Shown here: piece by piece, positions 59,071 through 64,000 of the stretch | How the letters are laid out: each line of letters starts with the position of its first letter | Position numbering within the stretch: position 1 is the first letter of the stretch | Translations under genes and position numbers: made by a program | Source: Strongyloides papillosus | Taxonomy: Eukaryota > Nematoda > Chromadorea > Rhabditida > Strongyloididae | Reading direction: 5' to 3' | Length of the DNA stretch: 64,000 nt | NCBI GenBank assembly: GCA_005656395.1 | Contig: SRSI01000007.1 | Coordinates: 496,001-560,000 of the forward strand | The notes under the pieces: generated by a model | What the model saw: only the letters and a program-made list of their open reading frames with translations | What the model was told of the DNA's origin: nothing | Databases searched by the model: none

Positions 59071-59997
59071 ATGTTGAAGTCACCTTACAGTAACACTTCT
59101 ACAATTATTACTAACTATACTTACAACAACACAATTGAAGCATGTAATTACCTCAACAAATTTACATCGCATCAATTTTTACCATACATTGATAACAAAG
59201 AATATATTTATGCAGCTTTTAAAGTTTATGGTAAATGTTTAAATGCATTTCAAATCATAGAGTGGGTGAAGTTTCAGTTTTTTAAAAAGTGTGAGATATA
59301 CTTTCCATTGTCAACAGAGGATATGGATATTGCTCAGGAGGCATTTTGGTTCTTTCAGGAGAATGTTAAAGGTAATTATTGGTGTTTTAGGAGGATCAAT
59401 AAATTTCAACAGTTCCTAAAGCTTTTACTGAATATCAATAAATCTAATTATAATATTAATTTGTTGATAAGGAAAACTATTAGAAATCACAGGATTCACA
59501 CGAGGAATATCCCAAGATATGGTTGCATACTGATAAATTCCACCTTAAACAGTATTATAATGGTTAAATCCGCCGAATCCCTCGACACATGGAACCTCCC
59601 AAAAGGTAGAATAAAATCCAACGAATACCCCCACGAATGTGCAATCAGAGAAACATACGAAGAGACCGGGTTCTATTGTTTTGACGTGACATACAAACTA
59701 TTCATAGATGCAAAAATAGGAAAAAAATACTTTGGTTACTTTATTGTTTTGGATGTTCCAATGAACTATAAATTTATGACGAGGAGTCCATTTGAGATAA
59801 GCGATATTCAATGGGTCTTAATCAAGGACATTTTGAAATATACAACTTCAAATGTCAAAAACACAATAGAAAGGAGTCCATTAACAGAACGACCACCACA
59901 ATCACCATCAGTGAGAGAACCAAAATTCCGTCAAATTTTCCCAATAATACAAAAACTTTTAATTGTTATAAACAATTTGAAAGGAGTAAAAGAATAA
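59071..59997 (+). CDS. DCP2-like Nudix hydrolase
   Basis: Intronless, 308 aa. A Nudix box is intact: KGRIKSNEYPHECAIRETYE then ETGF, with the catalytic REx2EE. It is preceded by IPRYGCILINSTLNSIIMV and WNLPKGRI, the order of the DCP2 catalytic domain. The N-terminal 130 residues form a helical region (NAFQIIEWVKFQFFKKCEI) that could be a divergent DCP2 regulatory domain. DCP2 removes the mRNA cap. This protein is far shorter than canonical worm DCP2 and has no introns. It is probably a diverged paralogue. Another Nudix role cannot be excluded. Confidence 0.75.
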   Translation: MLKSPYSNTSTIITNYTYNNTIEACNYLNKFTSHQFLPYIDNKEYIYAAFKVYGKCLNAFQIIEWVKFQFFKKCEIYFPLSTEDMDIAQEAFWFFQENVKGNYWCFRRINKFQQFLKLLLNINKSNYNINLLIRKTIRNHRIHTRNIPRYGCILINSTLNSIIMVKSAESLDTWNLPKGRIKSNEYPHECAIRETYEETGFYCFDVTYKLFIDAKIGKKYFGYFIVLDVPMNYKFMTRSPFEISDIQWVLIKDILKYTTSNVKNTIERSPLTERPPQSPSVREPKFRQIFPIIQKLLIVINNLKGVKE

Positions 59998-62627
59998 AAA
60001 TATAGTGATGTTGTTATTGATAATATATTTTGTGTAATTCTTTTAATAAATATTTTTGTGAAGTAGATGTTGTATTAGGTTGGTTGTGTATTGATAAGAT
60101 ACATGCTTCGCACACGTTCAAAGGTGCCATTTCATGGTTCAGATCAGAGATGGCTACGATTGACGCGTGTGAAAAATGTACTTATAGAATATTTTTTATA
60201 TATTTTATTATGTAATAAATATTAGAATATTCTTTAAATTGTTAAAAAAGAAATATAAAATATATATAGTAGTAGGGAAGATGTGTATAATATGATATAT
60301 ATTCGAGACGAAACCTCGAATGTGATTCAATACAATGAAAATGCTATTTACAAAGATATATTTATATACATATATATTTAAATAAGTATACATATATACC
60401 AACAAATAGAGAATAATAATTGATAATAACAATGATGATTGCTATGAAGTGAGGTAAAGTGAGGCATATACATCATGATCTATTGTGTGAGTTAAAAGAG
60501 GTAATACAAGGTCAGACTTGAATTGTAAAATACATACCTTTTATATATGCGCACATACATATATTAATAAAGTACTATATATATTTCGATAGGAGAATCA
60601 TTTCACAATGCAAAAAGTTCAATGTATAAAAAGGATAGTTGATATTTGAAGCTGGATAATCATCAAATATGGATGTTTAAATAAGGAGGATAAATGTGAG
60701 TGAACAGATTAAATAAATTATGGTTTATTAAAATAAACTAGAATATATTATAACTACCCTAAAAATATGCAATAATTACATGTTTTAACATTAATTATAC
60801 AGTTTGTCCCACTGATAAATGTTTAGTTTTTTGTATAAAAATAGAAAAGTGTGTACGAAATTTAATTATCAGAAAGGCCATACATGAGAAATCCAATGTA
60901 AATAAAGTTTGAAAAACTTCTTTGTTTAATTAAAGAAAACAAAGTTATTTATAATTTTGGAGATTAACAAAAAGAAATATAAAAAAGTAATATTCGAGGG
61001 TGATGAAATAATAATTCTTTTTGCAAATTAGATAAAAAACTTTTTCTTAACATTAATGCACATAAAATAGTAGATGGCAATATGACAAGTTATCAATGAA
61101 AGATGGAAAAGAAACAATTACAAAGTACACTAAAAAATATAAAATTATTTTTCAAAACACCATTTCTTATTAATAATAATATATTACTACTACTATAAAA
61201 ACTTTCGTGGATTAGAAAAGAAAATAAAACACAAAAAAATTTTTTATATCAACAAATGAGTATATGATCTAGTGTTTTTTAGTGCTTTATTTACCTTAAG
61301 AATGAATATACAAAGACAGTTTGTTGGATAAAAGTATGTATAAAAGTAGATATATAAAAGCGAAAAATAATATTTATAAAATAATCCAAATTCAATGACA
61401 GTTAGAATGTATAATGAATAGTAAGAATTTATGAAAATATTAAAAGTATTGGTAGATATGTCTATAGGACACAATACACATAAATATTACCTATAACAAA
61501 ATAAAACTTGACATAAAACTCTTTTTTCATTAACAGAAAGAAAGGTTCTTTAGAAAATATCAAATGATCAACGAGAATAATATATTGAAATGTTGTGGTA
61601 AAAACCATAAAGAGGGAAATTAAAAAGAACGAAAATTTTGTAAATGTTTTATAGTGGTAGTATAAAATTAAAAAAAAAGTGTAGAATGACTCATTAATGT
61701 ACAATTTTATATTTTTTATAAGCCGAAAGAATTTTTTCCATTTATACTTCTTATTTTATAGATAAAAAGTGGTGATAATTATATTTAATTATCCTCATAC
61801 CTTTAAATGATCACATTATCTTTTTTTCATGTATACACTTTAAAACAAATATTATTATGTTTTTTTGGTAATTTGAATAATATTGAAGCTGTAAAAGTTG
61901 AATTTAATACCACCACTTGCTTGGTATACAACTTTAATGGTTATTTAAATGTATAAACACAAAATACTTTGCTTTTTTTATGAAAAAGAAAAGTAGTCCA
62001 ATTGAATAAAACTAACAATATTAATTATAGAGAATTAGAATTGAGGTCATTCATGAAAAATGAGTGTTAGTATTTATTTTCAAAAAAAAAGTCCTTGAAT
62101 TATCGAAATTTCCTTTTCGTGTTATTTTATCATTATTTTTCTTTAACAAAAATATTATTAAATATAATTGAAGTATTTAACCATAAAATTACTAATAATA
62201 TTATAATAATTTAGTAAAAACTACCTTTCAACAATATTAAAAATAATATCTAAAAAAAAACAACTTCAAAAAAAAGTTTTCATTTTTGAACTTTTGGCTT
62301 CATTTCTCCAAACAACACTAAACAAATTGCATTATACAAACAACTGCAAGACACTTACGTTTTAATAACGCATAGCCTGAGAGAGACGTATTATTTTTAT
62401 AATTCTACACATATACTCTATATTTACATCTAGATATAGAAAAAGCCTCATTGGCAGTTGTATTAAGATACAAAAAGTGCGCCATTATCTATCAGTGGCA
62501 TTCTTATTATTTTTTTGTTATTACACACTATATATTTTTTAATATTTTTAAAATAATTCTATAATATTATTTTTACATTTACTCAATAATTTCGTTTTCT
62601 TCTTTGAGAAATATTGTTAGTAAAGAT
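59998..62627. other. 2.6 kb gene-poor AT-rich region
   Basis: No supported gene. Bases 60060-60185 are less AT-rich, open on both strands and can form nested stems (see findings). Frames at 60208-60432, 61244-61474 and 61462-61704 (all -) are Ile/Phe/Tyr-rich noise. 5' flank of the INO80E-like gene lies at its right end. Confidence 0.6.
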
Positions 62628-64000
62628 ATGAGCGATTCTAATCGTAGTGGTAGTATGAGTAATCAATCCTCCTCTACCCCTTTACCTAGTCCTTCAACAT
62701 TATTACAAAATTCTAATATTAATAATATCCATCAATCTATTAATGGTAGAAGTAATAATTACAATGAAAGGCCACAACCATCTCAACAACAATCGTATGT
62801 AGTACAACAAGGACATTCTTCAAATTATAGTAATTCCACTGTCCAGAGTAGGCCTACCCAACGTATTGTAACATCCCATGGCAACTCTACGACTAACTCT
62901 CACCACCACCAGACTGTTGTCATCCAACAACGCAATCCACAATCAGGCCATCCACAAAATTCTCCATATCTCAGGACACAACCATTACAAAGTCGCGTCG
63001 TTGGACAGCCCCATACGCAACAAGAAGTACAGGCATCACAAAATGGCGATGAACCATTTGGGAATGTTGTTGTTTCCCAATTCCGAGGATCCTCCATGGG
63101 TAATTATACCGTACAACACAAACCAAGTGCTCCAAAGCCACATATACCTCAACAGACAATGCAAATTATTGAACCAACGAAAAATGGACCAGTTATCGAT
63201 TCAGAGGCGCAGCCTCTTAGTGCTAAAGAACAGTACAGAGAATTGAAGAGAAATTTTAAATTTCTTGTTTATGTATGTTGTTTTAATGTAGTGTATTTTA
63301 TTTTTTAAAAATGTTTTTTTTTCCAGGAGAATGAATGTTATCAAGATGAACTAAGATCTTTACAGAGGAAATTATTGAAATTGTCAAGAGATAAGAATTT
63401 TTTACTTGATCGTTTAACACAATATGAGAAATTGTCTGATTCTAGTGATGATTCAGATACCTCTGTAAAAACAATAGAAGATAAATCATCGAAAGTCAAA
63501 ACCAAGAAACGTGTCCGTTCCACGGCAGCAGCAAAGAAGAAGACCTCAGTTACAGGGCCTTCTTTATCTGTTTCTCAGGATAATTCCAACAACAAAACAC
63601 CAATCTCAGAGTCAACTCCAGCCACCCCATCAGTCAAAACTTCACCATTAAAAGCGAAAGTAGAAGTAGCTCCGTTATCAAGTCAAGCTTTGTTAAAAAG
63701 TGCCTCAATATCTCAACAAAGACATCCTAAATCAGCACCTCCCCAGCAATCAAATCTTGTATCTCACCATCATGATGGTTCCCATGTAATGATGGATAGT
63801 TCTCCATTAACATCTCCTAATGGTAAAATGATGCAAAACGACATGATGATATCCCCCAACTCCAGTGAATATATAATAGTAAACTCAATCCCAGACCAAC
63901 ACATGGAAGATAGAATAATCTACGAAGACATGCACCATGGTCAGATATTGGAGTATGTAGAGAATGATCAGTACGATAACGGTGAAGGCTACTACATCGA
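62628..64000 (+). CDS. INO80E: INO80 complex subunit E-like protein, 3' end beyond window
   Basis: Exon 1 is 62628-63272 and exon 2 runs from 63327 to the window end, with a 54-base intron; at least 439 aa and still open. The start is the ATG of [11 protein letters not shown]; an in-frame TTG upstream is not used. A long Gln/Ser/Asn-rich N terminus (about 200 aa) precedes the conserved block [17 protein letters not shown] joined across the splice to [20 protein letters not shown] then [14 protein letters not shown]. This matches the coiled coil of vertebrate INO80E. A Ser/Asp-rich and Lys-rich tail follows ([23 protein letters not shown]). It should be nuclear and part of a chromatin-remodelling complex. 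Family members are shorter than this protein. Confidence 0.82.

Noticed and set aside
1..64000. tRNA, rRNA, CRISPR, insertion sequences or full transposons
   Set aside because: Scanned by eye for T-loop and A-box motifs, direct-repeat arrays and transposase motifs; none convincing. A tRNA search program could still find one.

Overview
The window looks like nuclear genomic DNA of a nematode, most likely a clade IV Strongyloides-like worm. It is very AT-rich. Genes carry few introns (0-3 each), mostly 37-62 bases long, with GT...AG ends. Many starts sit just downstream of a pyrimidine-rich ...TTTAG or ...TTTCAG that fits spliced-leader trans-splicing. The gene content is nematode-typical: ground-like secreted proteins, a CHK/DUF1679-type kinase, a glo-1-like Rab, and an RRM+Tudor protein resembling TOFU-6. 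I rebuilt gene models by joining exons where phase and conserved motifs agree; coordinates are given for each. The genus is an inference.

Layout. 1-9.1 kb: a possible decayed coding relic, a secreted GT49 (LARGE/B4GAT1-type) glycosyltransferase (-), a histidine-rich ZIP zinc transporter (+), a CHK-like kinase (+), and USP14 (-). 9.8-23.5 kb: importin alpha (-), a SUN-domain protein (-), RNF181 (+), a basic secreted protein (-), a possible 34-codon spliced microgene (+), a Rab32/glo-1-like GTPase (+), and a GYF-domain (GIGYF-like) protein (-). 24.5-40.3 kb: a small three-exon gene that is not visible as one ORF (-), an orphan protein with a cyclin-docking-like motif (+), an NK-class homeobox gene (-), serine palmitoyltransferase 2 (-), CSN1 (-), an Rh-type ammonium transporter (-), a double RanBP2-type zinc-finger protein (-), and the pore membrane nucleoporin NDC1 (-). 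41-50.5 kb: a Pro/Gly/Tyr-rich secreted protein (+), a minimal ground-like protein (+), a riboflavin transporter (-), a tail-anchored PDZ protein with one 960-base intron (+), a nucleotide-sugar transporter (-), and a basic orphan (+). 51-64 kb: the TOFU-6-like protein (+), an ankyrin protein 162 bases downstream (+), hexosaminidase D (+), a long ground-like protein (-), an MFS transporter (-), an intronless DCP2-like Nudix protein (+), a 2.6 kb gene-poor stretch, and the 5' part of an INO80E-like gene (+) cut by the window end.

Most genes are unrelated housekeeping or developmental genes, as expected on a eukaryotic chromosome. They do not form one pathway. I found no convincing mobile element, CRISPR array, tRNA, rRNA or foreign island. 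The items most worth a second look are the small spliced gene at 24.5-24.9 kb, the TOFU-6-like gene, the RKLF/TP orphan at 25.9 kb, a miRNA-like hairpin at 35.1 kb, a perfect palindrome upstream of the zinc transporter, an abutting FOXO/E-box site upstream of RNF181, and the UAG-dominated 3' splice sites.
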